DNA of 64,000 nucleotides from SAR92 clade bacterium H231 (GTDB lineage Bacteria; Pseudomonadota; Gammaproteobacteria; Pseudomonadales; Porticoccaceae), in the NCBI GenBank assembly GCA_025153775.1, contig JAOALC010000001.1, forward strand, positions 186,001 through 250,000, in the 5' to 3' direction. The stretch's first letter is position 1, and every line of letters starts with the position of its first letter. A program made the translations under genes and the position numbers. The notes under the pieces were generated by a model that was given only the letters and a program-made list of their open reading frames with translations, was not told where the DNA came from and searched no databases. Positions 27,910 to 36,830 of the stretch are shown here, one piece after another.

Positions 27910-27924
27910 TTGCGTAAAATTACA
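27910..27924. promoter_or_regulatory. Weak candidate HexR operator in the gap-hexR region
   Basis: TTGCGTAAAATTACA keeps a perfect right half (AAAATTACA) but a degraded left half, 10 of 15 positions. It starts 63 bases from the better site, six helical turns. It may help repress gap or allow autoregulation of hexR. Confidence 0.4.
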
Positions 27925-28074
27925 TAAAATAAACCTTTGGCATAGTTTTGTTGCAGAGATATGAAATTTTGGTACAAAATGCTCGGCTGTGAAGTGTTTT
28001 TCGCCGATAGAATCTGCAGTTGTTTTACCCTGTGGGTAAATGAAGTCATTTAATGTCATATACAGTTGGGGCCT

Positions 28075-28932
28075 ATGCACAGCCAGAATCTGATCAATAT
28101 CATTACCGATGCCTTGCCCAGCCTAAATAAGTCGGAAACCAAGGTTGCCAACGTTATTTTGTTGGATCCGGATGGAGCTACTCAGTCCAGTATTGCGGCA
28201 CTGGCAAAAAAGGCCAGCGTTAGCGAACCCAGCGTCAATAGATTTTGTAAGCGCTTTAATGCCTCTGGCTTTCCCGATTTCAAGCTCAAATTAGCCAAGT
28301 CTCTGGTCAGCGGTATTCGCTTTGTAAACCGCAATGTGGACCCCAACGACGATGTGGCCAGTTACACGCCAAAAATAATTGATAGCACCATAAATACACT
28401 GGCCGCTGTGCGAGACAACATCAGCTATACCAGGGTAAATCAGGTGGTAGACAAGTTGATTCAGGCAAAGAGAATTTACTTTTTTGGACTGGGTGCCTCT
28501 GGCTCTGTGGCCCGGGATGCCGAGCACAAGTTTTTCCGCTTCAATCTGCCAGTTTCCAGCCATGAAGATGTATTGATGCAGCGTATGCTGGCCTCTACTG
28601 GCGGGGCAGGGGATCTGTTCTTTATTGTGTCCCATACCGGTCGCACCAAAGAGATTGTCGAGGTGGCAGAGATTGCCAGAAACAATGGATCTATAGTGAT
28701 TGGCCTTACCGCGCCAGATTCGCCTCTGGCTGCCATGAGCACATTGGCTATGGACGTGGATGTGCCTGAAAATACCGATGAATATATGCCTATGGCGTCG
28801 CGTATCGTGCACCTGGTGGTTCTCGATGTATTGGCGACTGGTATGACATTGCGCCGCGGACCGGACTTCCTGCCCCATCTCGAGAAAATAAAAAACAGCC
28901 TCAAGCCAACCCGCTATAAGAGCGACAGTTGA
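28075..28932 (+). CDS. hexR: RpiR family repressor HexR
   Basis: 285 aa from the ATG. An N-terminal HTH_6 domain (about 1-75: LNKSETKVANVILLDPDGAT, then the helix-turn-helix around KASVSEPSVNRFCKRF) and a C-terminal SIS sugar-phosphate domain (about 110-270: FFGLGASGSVARDAEHKF). In Pseudomonas and Shewanella HexR represses zwf/pgl, edd/glk and gap and is released by KDPG. Exactly those genes surround it here, with matching operators. An in-frame TTG three codons earlier is possible but the ATG aligns better. Confidence 0.92.
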   Translation: MHSQNLINIITDALPSLNKSETKVANVILLDPDGATQSSIAALAKKASVSEPSVNRFCKRFNASGFPDFKLKLAKSLVSGIRFVNRNVDPNDDVASYTPKIIDSTINTLAAVRDNISYTRVNQVVDKLIQAKRIYFFGLGASGSVARDAEHKFFRFNLPVSSHEDVLMQRMLASTGGAGDLFFIVSHTGRTKEIVEVAEIARNNGSIVIGLTAPDSPLAAMSTLAMDVDVPENTDEYMPMASRIVHLVVLDVLATGMTLRRGPDFLPHLEKIKNSLKPTRYKSDS

Positions 28933-29058
28933 TCGCTCTTGCCAATTGGCGACGACTCCCCTTGAATCGGCGCCAAAATGAGCAATTAGCTTGAGGTAAA
29001 GGTTGTAAATCTACTAGACTAATTCCTTTTTACCGCTATCCACTAAAGGGTTGTCTAC

Positions 29059-30996
29059 ATGTCTGCTTCAGCGCTGTATCCGGTTCCCGCCTCCTGGCAC
29101 CAGTCTGCTTGGATCAACAAGCAAAAATATACTGAGATGTATCGCCAATCTATCGAGCAGCCCGAGCAATTCTGGGCTGAGCAGGCCAATGAGTTTTTGA
29201 CCTGGGATAAACCCTGGCAGACAGTGTCCAGTCAAGATTTTTCCGCTGCTGAGGCAACCTGGTTTGGCGGTGGTAAACTCAATGTCGCGGTCAACTGTAT
29301 TGATCGTCATCTGCCCCAGCGGGCTCAACAAACCGCGCTGATTTGGGAGGGTGATGAGCCCAGCGACGATAAAAGAATTACCTATGCTGAGTTGCACGAG
29401 CAGGTGTCGCGACTGGGCAATGTGCTCCGAGAGCGGGGGGTTAAAAAGGGCGACCGGGTGTGCATCTATATGCCTATGATTCCTGAAGCTACCTATGCCA
29501 TGCTGGCCTGTGCCCGTATCGGAGCTGTGCACTCGGTAGTTTTCGGTGGTTTCTCCCCTGAGGCATTAAAAGACCGTATTCTGGACTCTGATTGCGAGTT
29601 GGTGATCACTGCGGATGAGGGAGTTCGAGGCGGCAAAATTATTCCTCTAAAACAGAATGTCGATGCTGCGCTGGCCCATTGTCCGGCAGTGCATACCTGT
29701 CTGGTGGTAGAGCGCACCTCTGGTGCTGTGCAGTGGGTTGAGGGTCGTGATCTCTGGTATCAGCAGTCGACTGATGCAGTGTCCGAGGACTGTGTGGCGG
29801 AGTCTATGGACTCTGAAGACCCGCTGTTTATTCTATATACCTCAGGCTCTACGGGTAAGCCCAAAGGCGTACTGCACACCACTGGAGGCTATCTGCTGAT
29901 GGCCGCTATGAGTCACAAATACACCTTTGACTATAAAGAGGGCGATATTTACTGGTGTACTGCTGATGTCGGCTGGATTACTGGCCACAGTTACATAGTT
30001 TACGGCCCTCTTTGCAATGGCGGCATATCGCTGATGTTTGAAGGGGTGCCCACCTATCCGGATGCGTCGCGTTTCTGGCAAGTGATCGACAAGCACCAGG
30101 TCAATCAGTTTTACACTGCGCCAACTGCCATTCGAGCCCTTATGTCAGCTGGCGATGAGCCTGTAAAGAAAACCTCTCGCAGTTCTCTGAAATTGTTGGG
30201 TACCGTGGGTGAGCCGATCAACCCAGAGGCCTGGGAATGGTATTACAGGGTGGTGGGTGAGTCGCGCTGCCCCATAGTGGACACCTGGTGGCAGACTGAA
30301 ACCGGCGCTCATATGATGACTCCTCTTCCCGGTGCTACGGATCTTAAGCCCGGTTCTGCATGCCAGCCATTCTTTGGAGTGGAGCCTGTCTTGCTAGACC
30401 CTGAGGGTACTGAAGTCGTTGGGGCGGGCGAGGGTCTGCTGATGATTAAATCCTCATGGCCCAGTCAGATTCGCACTGTCTATGGTGATCACAAGCGCTG
30501 CATTGAAACCTACTTCAGTGCTTACCCAGGCTATTATTTCACTGGAGATGGCGCGCGCCGAGATGAGGATGGATATTACTGGATTACGGGACGGGTCGAT
30601 GATGTGCTCAATGTCTCCGGTCACCGTATGGGCACCGCCGAAGTGGAGAGTGCACTGGTGCTGCACGAGGCTATTGCCGAAGCTGCGGTGGTCGGCTACC
30701 CCCATGATATTAAGGGGCAGGGCATTTACTGCTATGTCACGCCTATGGCAAATGTGGAGTTCAACGAGCTGTTACTCAAGGAGCTGGTGGCACTCTGTGT
30801 CGCCGAAATTGGACCTATTGCCAAGCCGGATATTATCCAATGGGCCCCTGGGTTGCCTAAAACCAGGTCCGGCAAAATTATGCGGCGTATTCTGCGCAAA
30901 GTAGCAGCCAATGAATTGGACAGCCTGGGGGATACCTCAACATTGGCTGAGCCTGCAGTGGTGGATGATTTAATTGCAAACCGACATAATCGCTAG
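29059..30996 (+). CDS. acs: Acetyl-CoA synthetase
   Basis: 645 aa, AMP-forming enzyme activating acetate. The adenylate-forming signature [18 protein letters not shown] is intact. The N-terminal ACAS_N region is present, [12 protein letters not shown] is the acyl-binding motif, and the C-terminal acetylatable lysine is in [13 protein letters not shown]. It starts about 125 bases after hexR with AAAGGG upstream. It probably has its own promoter; I see no good HexR dyad before it. Confidence 0.96.
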   Translation: MSASALYPVPASWHQSAWINKQKYTEMYRQSIEQPEQFWAEQANEFLTWDKPWQTVSSQDFSAAEATWFGGGKLNVAVNCIDRHLPQRAQQTALIWEGDEPSDDKRITYAELHEQVSRLGNVLRERGVKKGDRVCIYMPMIPEATYAMLACARIGAVHSVVFGGFSPEALKDRILDSDCELVITADEGVRGGKIIPLKQNVDAALAHCPAVHTCLVVERTSGAVQWVEGRDLWYQQSTDAVSEDCVAESMDSEDPLFILYTSGSTGKPKGVLHTTGGYLLMAAMSHKYTFDYKEGDIYWCTADVGWITGHSYIVYGPLCNGGISLMFEGVPTYPDASRFWQVIDKHQVNQFYTAPTAIRALMSAGDEPVKKTSRSSLKLLGTVGEPINPEAWEWYYRVVGESRCPIVDTWWQTETGAHMMTPLPGATDLKPGSACQPFFGVEPVLLDPEGTEVVGAGEGLLMIKSSWPSQIRTVYGDHKRCIETYFSAYPGYYFTGDGARRDEDGYYWITGRVDDVLNVSGHRMGTAEVESALVLHEAIAEAAVVGYPHDIKGQGIYCYVTPMANVEFNELLLKELVALCVAEIGPIAKPDIIQWAPGLPKTRSGKIMRRILRKVAANELDSLGDTSTLAEPAVVDDLIANRHNR

Positions 30997-31053
30997 GCCG
31001 TATTTGGACGATCTGAGTATTTAAGAGCAATAAAAATATAACAGGCAAGCTCT

Positions 31054-31920
31054 ATGAAAATCTTCTCTGTATTTATGACCGGATCGCTGCTGGTTTATTT
31101 GCTATTGCTAAGCCTTCCTGCCGCTGAGCCGGTCAAAGATATTCCCTTTTACAAGCCCACCTCGGTTCAGGTTATTGCCCATGGTAGTGCCAGAGCTCTG
31201 CTGCCAGGCAATACATTGGAAGCAGCAGTCAATGCCCTGAGGCTGGGCACAGATATTCTCGAGTTAGATATCCATCTGACAGCGGATAGCCAGCTGGTTG
31301 TGCGCCATGATGAGATGATTGATACCACCACCAATGGCAGTGGTCTGATTGCAGATATGACTCTGGCTGAAATCCAACAGTACGATGTTGGCTTTCATGA
31401 GGTTGATTTCCCTGATCTGACCTATCCTGCAGGTATTGTAGTGCCGACCCTGGAATCTCTGTTTATCCGTCTTCCAGAGAGTCGCTATCTGATTGAGTTG
31501 AAACCTGAGGGGACAGCTGCGGCTGATCACCTCTGTCAATTGCTTAACCGGTATAACCTGACAGAGCAGGTTGTAATTGGCTCTTTTCACAGTTCCGTAT
31601 TGCAGTATTTTCGCCAAATTTGCCCCCAGGTGCCCACATCCTTGGGCCAGTCTGAGGTTGCTCTGTTAGTTGTTCTTAGTCGTTTGGGATTAGGCCATTT
31701 ATTTAACTCGCCTGGGGTGTCTGTACAGCTCCCGGTAGTCTACGCAGGCGTCAAGATTCTGACGCCCGCAGTTATAGAAGCTGCGCATCAGCTTAATATG
31801 CGCGTCGATGCCTGGACGGTAAATGACGTAGGTTTAATGCAAAAGCTGATTGATGACCGAGTGGATGGTATTATTACCGACAGGCCAGATGTTTTACGCT
31901 CTATTCTGCCAAGGGGATAA
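31054..31920 (+). CDS. Glycerophosphodiester phosphodiesterase family protein with altered motif
   Basis: 288 aa with an N-terminal hydrophobic segment (MTGSLLVYLLLLSLPAAEP) that anchors or exports it, then a GDPD TIM barrel. Conserved parts are the ILELDIHLT metal-binding pair, VVRHDEMID, YLIELKPE, DAWTVND and IITDRPD. Normally the family begins IAHRG....PENT; here it reads IAHGSARALLPGNT, so the HRG arginine and the glutamate of ENT are both replaced by glycine, and the usual HDxxxxRT arginine is threonine. The fold is clear; activity on glycerophosphodiesters is therefore less certain than for a canonical enzyme. Confidence 0.85.
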   Translation: MKIFSVFMTGSLLVYLLLLSLPAAEPVKDIPFYKPTSVQVIAHGSARALLPGNTLEAAVNALRLGTDILELDIHLTADSQLVVRHDEMIDTTTNGSGLIADMTLAEIQQYDVGFHEVDFPDLTYPAGIVVPTLESLFIRLPESRYLIELKPEGTAAADHLCQLLNRYNLTEQVVIGSFHSSVLQYFRQICPQVPTSLGQSEVALLVVLSRLGLGHLFNSPGVSVQLPVVYAGVKILTPAVIEAAHQLNMRVDAWTVNDVGLMQKLIDDRVDGIITDRPDVLRSILPRG

Positions 31921-32001
31921 TGCAGTCTGGGCGCACCAAAAATAAATTAATGTCGCATTTGAGATCAAATTGGTCTAAAAATAATACACAGGTGGATAGT
32001 A

Positions 32002-32340
32002 ATGAGTACCATAATGCCAACTATGAGACTAGATATAAGCAAACAACTCGCCAGGTTAATGAGGGAGCGTCGACTCTCCCAGAGTGCGCTGTCAAGAGCC
32101 ACCGGAGTTCCTCAGCCCACTATTAATCGTATTCTCAGCGAAGTGACTAGAGAGCCTCGTCGCGATTCTGTAGTGCGCATCGCCAATTTTTTTGGTGTTA
32201 CGCCAGAGTCCCTCTACGGTCCGCCGCTTAAGAAGCCTGCAGACTCTGTGTCGGTCGAAGAACTCTACGAGCGCATTCAGTCCCTAAGCGATAATGATAG
32301 AGCCACTCTTTTTGCCAAAGTAGCTGAGAAACTGACCTAG
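32002..32340 (+). CDS. Small XRE-family transcriptional regulator
   Basis: 112 aa. An N-terminal HTH_3 domain (about 8-65) has LARLMRERRLSQSALSRATG for the first helices and QPTINRILSE as the recognition helix, ending in FFGVTPESLYG. The C-terminal 45 residues (VEELYERIQSLSDNDRATLF) look like a short dimerisation tail and not a sensor or peptidase domain. GGTGGA lies shortly before the ATG. No toxin partner or phage gene is adjacent, so this is probably a stand-alone regulator of unknown target. Confidence 0.8.
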   Translation: MSTIMPTMRLDISKQLARLMRERRLSQSALSRATGVPQPTINRILSEVTREPRRDSVVRIANFFGVTPESLYGPPLKKPADSVSVEELYERIQSLSDNDRATLFAKVAEKLT

Positions 32341-32361
32341 CCTGCTGGTAAGTCTTATTAT

Positions 32362-32511
32362 CTATCTGTTTAACTTATCGTCAATCAGCTTAAGTAGTTG
32401 TTGTCGCTGGGAAAACGGCAGGCTCTCCAACCAAGATTTGAATTTCTCCACACCGCCATCGTAAGCAGCCTTTAGGGCGTTAATATCAGGGGTTTCAGAT
32501 ACATTAATCAC
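32362..32511 (-). CDS. Hypothetical small protein, 49 aa
   Basis: Short acidic/helical protein (SETPDINALKAAYDGG, then WLESLPFSQRQQLLKLIDD). The frame is open to an upstream ATG at 32547, but that would make the Shine-Dalgarno AAAGGAAA part of the coding sequence. The GTG at 32511 follows that site at a normal distance and is preferred. It is convergent with the XRE gene, 21 bases away. Not recognised; the clean ribosome binding site is the main reason to list it. Confidence 0.45.
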   Translation of the reverse strand: MINVSETPDINALKAAYDGGVEKFKSWLESLPFSQRQQLLKLIDDKLNR

Positions 32512-32721
32512 TGATCTTTCCTTTATTGTGAGTCTTATTGAGGTCAATCCTGAAATCTGTCAATTTGTAACGATTTCAGTGCAATTTCATCCTGAAAAAA
32601 ATCATTTAGACAGCTCCCTACTGTGCCTATGGTGCTTACATATAAGCTTGGTTCATCCCTGAATCGGCACTGCAACTGCTGTTTCCATGGGTGTAAATTA
32701 AAGGATACTGGACAAAGTTAA

Positions 32722-32727
32722 TATAAT
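32722..32727 (+). promoter_or_regulatory. Candidate -10 box before the LysE-family gene
   Basis: Perfect TATAAT. No good -35 lies 16-18 bases upstream. The implied start point, around 32734, falls at the edge of the 20-bp palindrome. Confidence 0.35.
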
Positions 32728-32735
32728 TCTGAAGG

Positions 32736-32755
32736 ACTAATACTAAAGTATTAGT
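32736..32755. promoter_or_regulatory. Perfect 20-bp palindrome, probable operator
   Basis: ACTAATACT (32736-32744) and AGTATTAGT (32747-32755) are exact inverted arms separated by AA. The position just downstream of TATAAT suits a repressor site at the transcription start. The regulator is unknown; the XRE protein 400 bases upstream is one candidate. Confidence 0.55.
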
Positions 32756-32875
32756 TGCTGTGGATTGACTCCAGCGCCCCCAGTGACTGGCAATGCTGTC
32801 AAAATGGCCAGGTTTTGCCTAAATCAGTCTAAAAAATTAACTTGTTTTCTTGAGTTAGGTCTGTATAAAAACCCT

Positions 32876-33544
32876 ATGGATACTATTTTGCAAAGCTCTG
32901 CCGGCGCTGTATTTTGGCTATCAGTCACCACTGCTTGTCTGCTGGGCGCCATGTCCCCCGGCCCCAGTCTGGCGTTAATCATTAATCACTCATTATCCCA
33001 GGGAAAGTTAGCTGGACTCTGTGCTGCATTAGCCCATGGTCTAGGGATAGGGCTATTTGCTTTTGTCACCGCCTTCGGCCTGGTGGTTGCTGTGGATAAA
33101 AATCCCGCGATGTTTGATGTTATTCAGGTTTTGGGTTGCCTATTTCTTTTGTACCTGGCGACAAAGCTGCTGTTTTCGCCGGTCAACAGAGACAGCAATA
33201 TCAGTATGGCGGTGCGGTCTTCCTATTTGGCTGCCGCCAGAGATGGATTCTTGATCGCGCTGGTCAATCCGAAAATACTTATCTTTTTTACTGCTCTGTT
33301 TAGCCAGTTTGTTACTGCAGATAGTTCGGATTGGGAAAAGCTAACGCTCACTATGATTGCCGGAACTGTCGATGCTCTATGGTATATGCTGGTAGTGCTA
33401 TTGCTGTCTCATTCTGGTGCCATGGTAAGCTTTCAGCGCAAAAGCTGGGTGATAGATAAGATATTCAGTCTGATTCTCTTTGTTATGTCCATTTACTTTA
33501 TCAGCCAAATAATCCAGCGCAGCGATTTGCTTGGGCTGCTATAG
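32876..33544 (+). CDS. LysE/RhtB family amino-acid exporter
   Basis: 222 aa with six predicted membrane helices. The family signature appears near the N-terminus as LLGAMSPGPSLALIINHSLSQGK, and a second conserved part is ALVNPKILIFFTALFSQF. Members export lysine, threonine, homoserine or similar amino acids; the substrate cannot be read from sequence. The ATG at 32876 gives a normal LysE length; the frame extends upstream to 32765. Transcription may be controlled by the palindrome at 32736-32755. Confidence 0.85.
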   Translation: MDTILQSSAGAVFWLSVTTACLLGAMSPGPSLALIINHSLSQGKLAGLCAALAHGLGIGLFAFVTAFGLVVAVDKNPAMFDVIQVLGCLFLLYLATKLLFSPVNRDSNISMAVRSSYLAAARDGFLIALVNPKILIFFTALFSQFVTADSSDWEKLTLTMIAGTVDALWYMLVVLLLSHSGAMVSFQRKSWVIDKIFSLILFVMSIYFISQIIQRSDLLGLL

Positions 33545-33587
33545 CCCGCTGTGATCTGGGGTAAAATTTTATTAAAGGTTCTAATGT

Positions 33588-34256
33588 ATGATCTCATTTG
33601 AAGCGCTCTTCCAATTAGCTGCCAGCACCCGTGGCGGTGTGGAGGTTTTTGAAGCCACACTACCTGTTCCCAAAACCAGTAAACAGTTAATGGCTCAAAC
33701 TGATGATCGCTACCTGTCGATGATAGCTAGGTGTATTTTCCGCGCAGGTTTCGTATGGCGAGTGATAGACAATAAATGGCCAGGTTTTGAAACCGCCTTC
33801 TCGCAGTTTAATCCTCTGGCTGTGGCGCATTTTAGTGATGAAAAGCTAGAAGAGCTGGCTCAGGATCGAAGCATAGTGCGCAACTTCACCAAAATTGTTG
33901 CGGTTCGCAATAATGCCGTCTACCTGTTAGATCGCCAGCGCAGCCATGGCAGCTTTGGGCAGTTTATAGCGGATTGGCCAGAGGATAATATTACTGGCCT
34001 GTGGCTGGAACTGAAAAAGCAGGGCAGTCGACTCGGCGGTAATTCTGGTCCTATGATGCTGCGCAGCATGGGCCGCGATACTTTTTTGCTGACCAGTGAT
34101 GTTTGTCAGGCTCTGGTGCACCACGGTTTTATGAAAAAGTTTAGCCCCAATTCCCAGAGGGATTTAAAGTTAGTCGAGCAGGTCTTTGAGAACCTGCGCC
34201 AGGAAACTGGCAGGCCCCTGTGCCAGATTAGTCGCATACTCGCCTGTACCCTGTAG
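33588..34256 (+). CDS. DNA-3-methyladenine glycosylase I-like protein
   Basis: 222 aa, Adenine_glyco (Tag) family. The family core YLSMIARCIFRAGFVWRVID, then KWPGFETAFSQFNP, is present, with the helix-hairpin-helix region in the middle and GPMMLRSMGRDTFLL towards the C-terminus. The zinc-binding N-terminal cysteine of E. coli Tag is not seen, so this belongs to a divergent Tag branch whose repair activity is plausible but unproven. It starts 43 bases after the LysE gene and ends before the thiamine riboswitch. Confidence 0.75.
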   Translation: MISFEALFQLAASTRGGVEVFEATLPVPKTSKQLMAQTDDRYLSMIARCIFRAGFVWRVIDNKWPGFETAFSQFNPLAVAHFSDEKLEELAQDRSIVRNFTKIVAVRNNAVYLLDRQRSHGSFGQFIADWPEDNITGLWLELKKQGSRLGGNSGPMMLRSMGRDTFLLTSDVCQALVHHGFMKKFSPNSQRDLKLVEQVFENLRQETGRPLCQISRILACTL

Positions 34257-34311
34257 GGAAAAACGGGCACCTGTTGATTGAGTATCCGGGCCGGTGGTAC
34301 CATAGCGGCGT

Positions 34312-34382
34312 TTCCTAAGGGGCGGTCAGATTGGCCTGAGAAGTACCCTTTGAACCTGATCCGGATTATGCCGGCGTAGGAA
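34312..34382 (+). ncRNA. Thiamine pyrophosphate (TPP) riboswitch
   Basis: P1 is formed by TTCCTA (34312-34317) and TAGGAA (34377-34382). Inside are the GGGG/CCC helix, the conserved CTGAGA (34336-34341), the core ACCTGATC and the P5 hairpin CCGG-ATTATG-CCGG, followed by CGTAGG. This is the standard THI element. The 76 bases to the receptor ATG lack a hairpin with T tract, so control is probably of translation. A weak CTCA/TGAG pairing (34436-34439 with 34447-34450) overlaps the GAGG ribosome binding site. Confidence 0.95.
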
Positions 34383-34458
34383 TAGGACTACTAGCTTTTT
34401 GCCCTGCCCCCGTCTTTGACTCCGGGTCTCCTTAACTCACTGTTACTGAGGCTCATAT

Positions 34459-36552
34459 ATGAATTTCTCTAGATCCAAACTTTTAACCCTGTTATGTCTG
34501 CTAGTTTTTGGCTCCGGCAATGTGTTGCGGGCAGTGGCCGATAGTGCCATTGATGAAATTATTGTCAGCGCGGATTTCCGCGATGCGACACTGTTAGACT
34601 CATCGGCCAGTATTACTGTGGTAGACGCTGAGGCTATCAGTCAGCGACAGGCTAGGCATCTTGAGCAATTATTAAATCTTGCGCCCAATGTTAATTTCTC
34701 CAGCGGTGCCTCTCGCGGGCGATTTATTCAGATACGTGGTATAGGTGAGCGCAGCCAATTTATTGAGCCCTTAAATCCCTCAGTTGGAATACTGGTGGAT
34801 GGTATAGATTTCACTGGCATTGCTGGTGCGGCTACCACTATGGATATTGAGCAGGTAGAAATTTTACGGGGGCCCCAGGGCACTCTCTATGGAGCCAATG
34901 CGCTGGCAGGATTAATAAGTCTCCAGTCTGTGCAGCCGGGGAGGCAGACAGAGGGAAATCTGTCGGCCTCTGTTGGAGATTACAACACCCAGACGCTTAG
35001 TGGCAGTTTAGGTGGGCCAGTCAGCGACGACCTCGGATTGCGCGTTGCTGTGCAGCAGCACAGCAGTGATGGCTTTGTGGACAACGATTTCTTAAATCGC
35101 GATGACACCAATAATATTGATGAACTGAGCCTGAGATCGATATTAGCCTGGCAGGCTAGTGATAACACCCGTATCAAACTGACAGTTTTCCATGTAAATG
35201 CAGATAATGGCTATGATGCCTTCAGCCTTGATAATAGTAGGCGCACCCTATCGGACAATCCGGGTCATGACCGGCATGAGGCCACAGCTGCCGCAGTGCA
35301 AGCCAGCTGGGAGGGCAATCAGAACTTTGCGTTGGCCAGTACGTTTAGCTTTGCCGACAATAATCTGCAATACGGTTTCGACGAAGACTGGACCTATGCT
35401 GATATCTGCGTCGACTTTGTCTGCATCTATGACGGCTATGCTTCGGTGGATAACTATATTCGCGATCGCGATAACAGCAGCCTGGATATACGTCTGATAT
35501 CCAGAGAGGGTGCGCAGATTTTTGCCGGCACCACTGACTGGGTACTGGGACTGTACTGGCGTGATCAGAATGAAACATTGCTTCGTCAGTACAGCTTTGC
35601 ATCCGGTGATTTCACCAGTGATTTTGATACCAGTAATAGAGCAATTTATGGCCAGCTAGATACGCAATTATCTGAGGCTCTAACTCTTACTACAGGGCTG
35701 CGCATTGAAAACCGCGACGCTAACTACAGCGATAGCCAGCTGGTTGATCATGGAGTAGATGAGAATTTATACGGTGGTCGCATTGCACTGAGTTATCAGA
35801 CAACAGCCAATGCCCGCATCTATGGTTTGATATCTCGCGGTTACAAAGCGGGCGGAGTCAACAGTGATCCAGGTCTGGAAGCGGCTGATCGTGAATTCGA
35901 CACTGAGCGGATGTGGAATGTCGAGACTGGTATCAAAGGCCTCTGGCTGGACGGCGCTGTGCAGGCGCAGGTATCGGCTTTTTACCAGTTGCGTGATGAT
36001 ATTCAGATCAAGCAGTCGTTGGTGCAACCCATAGAGCAGACCAATGCCACTAGCTTTACCGACTACTTTGGCAATGCTGCCAAAGGTAAAAACTATGGCC
36101 TTGAGGTGGAATTTAACTGGCTGGCGTCCGAGACTGTCGCCCTGTTTGGTTCGCTGGGTCTTTTGCAGACTGAGTTTGATACACCCCTGTCAGAGACATT
36201 GAACAGCCGCGACCAGGCACATGCACCCAGCTATCAGTTTGCTTTAGGCAGCACTGTTCAGCTGACCAACAGACTGGCTCTGAGTCTCGATATTGAGGGC
36301 AAGAATAAGTTTTTTCTGTCCCCTCGTCACAGTGCTCAGACTCGGGCCTACGAGCTACTTAATGCCAATTTAACCTACGACACTGGTGATTGGGAGCTAT
36401 CTATCTGGGGTCGTAATCTGACCGATAGAGAGATTATTGTGCGAGGCTTTGGCAGTTTTGGCAACGATCCTCGCAAAGGCTATATGACCGAACCCTACTA
36501 TCAGTTTGGCGCTCCCAGAATGATTGGTTTAAGTGGTAAATATGATTTTTAG
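34459..36552 (+). CDS. TonB-dependent outer-membrane receptor, probable thiamine receptor
   Basis: 697 aa. Signal peptide (about 1-27), TonB box-like DEIIVSA, plug domain (about 45-155 with QIRGIGERSQF and VEILRGPQGTLYGANALAGLI) and a 22-strand barrel ending in IGLSGKYDF with terminal phenylalanine. Substrate is inferred from position: the gene is directly behind a TPP riboswitch and ahead of thiamine-binding, transport and kinase genes. Such receptors bind thiamine or derivatives in related operons. GAGG lies 7 bases before the ATG. Confidence 0.9.
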   Translation: MNFSRSKLLTLLCLLVFGSGNVLRAVADSAIDEIIVSADFRDATLLDSSASITVVDAEAISQRQARHLEQLLNLAPNVNFSSGASRGRFIQIRGIGERSQFIEPLNPSVGILVDGIDFTGIAGAATTMDIEQVEILRGPQGTLYGANALAGLISLQSVQPGRQTEGNLSASVGDYNTQTLSGSLGGPVSDDLGLRVAVQQHSSDGFVDNDFLNRDDTNNIDELSLRSILAWQASDNTRIKLTVFHVNADNGYDAFSLDNSRRTLSDNPGHDRHEATAAAVQASWEGNQNFALASTFSFADNNLQYGFDEDWTYADICVDFVCIYDGYASVDNYIRDRDNSSLDIRLISREGAQIFAGTTDWVLGLYWRDQNETLLRQYSFASGDFTSDFDTSNRAIYGQLDTQLSEALTLTTGLRIENRDANYSDSQLVDHGVDENLYGGRIALSYQTTANARIYGLISRGYKAGGVNSDPGLEAADREFDTERMWNVETGIKGLWLDGAVQAQVSAFYQLRDDIQIKQSLVQPIEQTNATSFTDYFGNAAKGKNYGLEVEFNWLASETVALFGSLGLLQTEFDTPLSETLNSRDQAHAPSYQFALGSTVQLTNRLALSLDIEGKNKFFLSPRHSAQTRAYELLNANLTYDTGDWELSIWGRNLTDREIIVRGFGSFGNDPRKGYMTEPYYQFGAPRMIGLSGKYDF

Positions 36553-36579
36553 CTGTCGACTGTAGACAAGGAGCAGAGT

Positions 36580-36828
36580 ATGCAAGTAACAATTGATATT
36601 AGTATGTACCCCAATCGAGAGGATTTTATTCCACCTATCAAAGGCTTTATTGACAAGATCAATAGGTTTGACAGCCTCAAGGTGACAACCTTTCCCACTA
36701 GCACTGTAGTGCAGGGAGATTTTGAGCACGCCATGGCTGCTGTGCAGGATACGATTGCTGAATGTTACCGGGAGTTCAATATGGCCATCTATGTGGCCAA
36801 GATTATTCCTGGCTACGAGGCGCTCTAA
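36580..36828 (+). CDS. YkoF-family thiamine/HMP-binding protein
   Basis: 82 aa, a single YkoF-type ferredoxin-like domain (VTIDISMYPNREDFIPPI...FPTSTVVQGDFEHAMAA). Bacillus YkoF has two such domains and binds thiamine or its pyrimidine part. No signal peptide, so it should be cytoplasmic. AAGGAG lies 7 bases before the ATG. The gene is 27 bases after the TonB receptor and 2 bases before the PnuT gene. It may buffer or hand over thiamine after import. Confidence 0.82.
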   Translation: MQVTIDISMYPNREDFIPPIKGFIDKINRFDSLKVTTFPTSTVVQGDFEHAMAAVQDTIAECYREFNMAIYVAKIIPGYEAL

Positions 36829-36830
36829 GT

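Larger units (their letters stand above)
32512..32875. other. 364-base non-coding region before the LysE gene
   Basis: No convincing gene. It contains the leader of the 49-aa gene on the left, a perfect TATAAT (32722-32727), a 20-bp palindrome (32736-32755), and about 120 bases of leader before the LysE-family ATG. A frame is open from 32765 into the LysE gene, but its first 37 codons do not look like the family. Confidence 0.6.

Noticed and set aside
32842-32869. TTGTTT-16-TATAAA as promoter of the LysE-type gene
   Set aside because: Transcription would start on the ATG itself and leave no leader. The TATAAT at 32722-32727 with the palindrome is more plausible.
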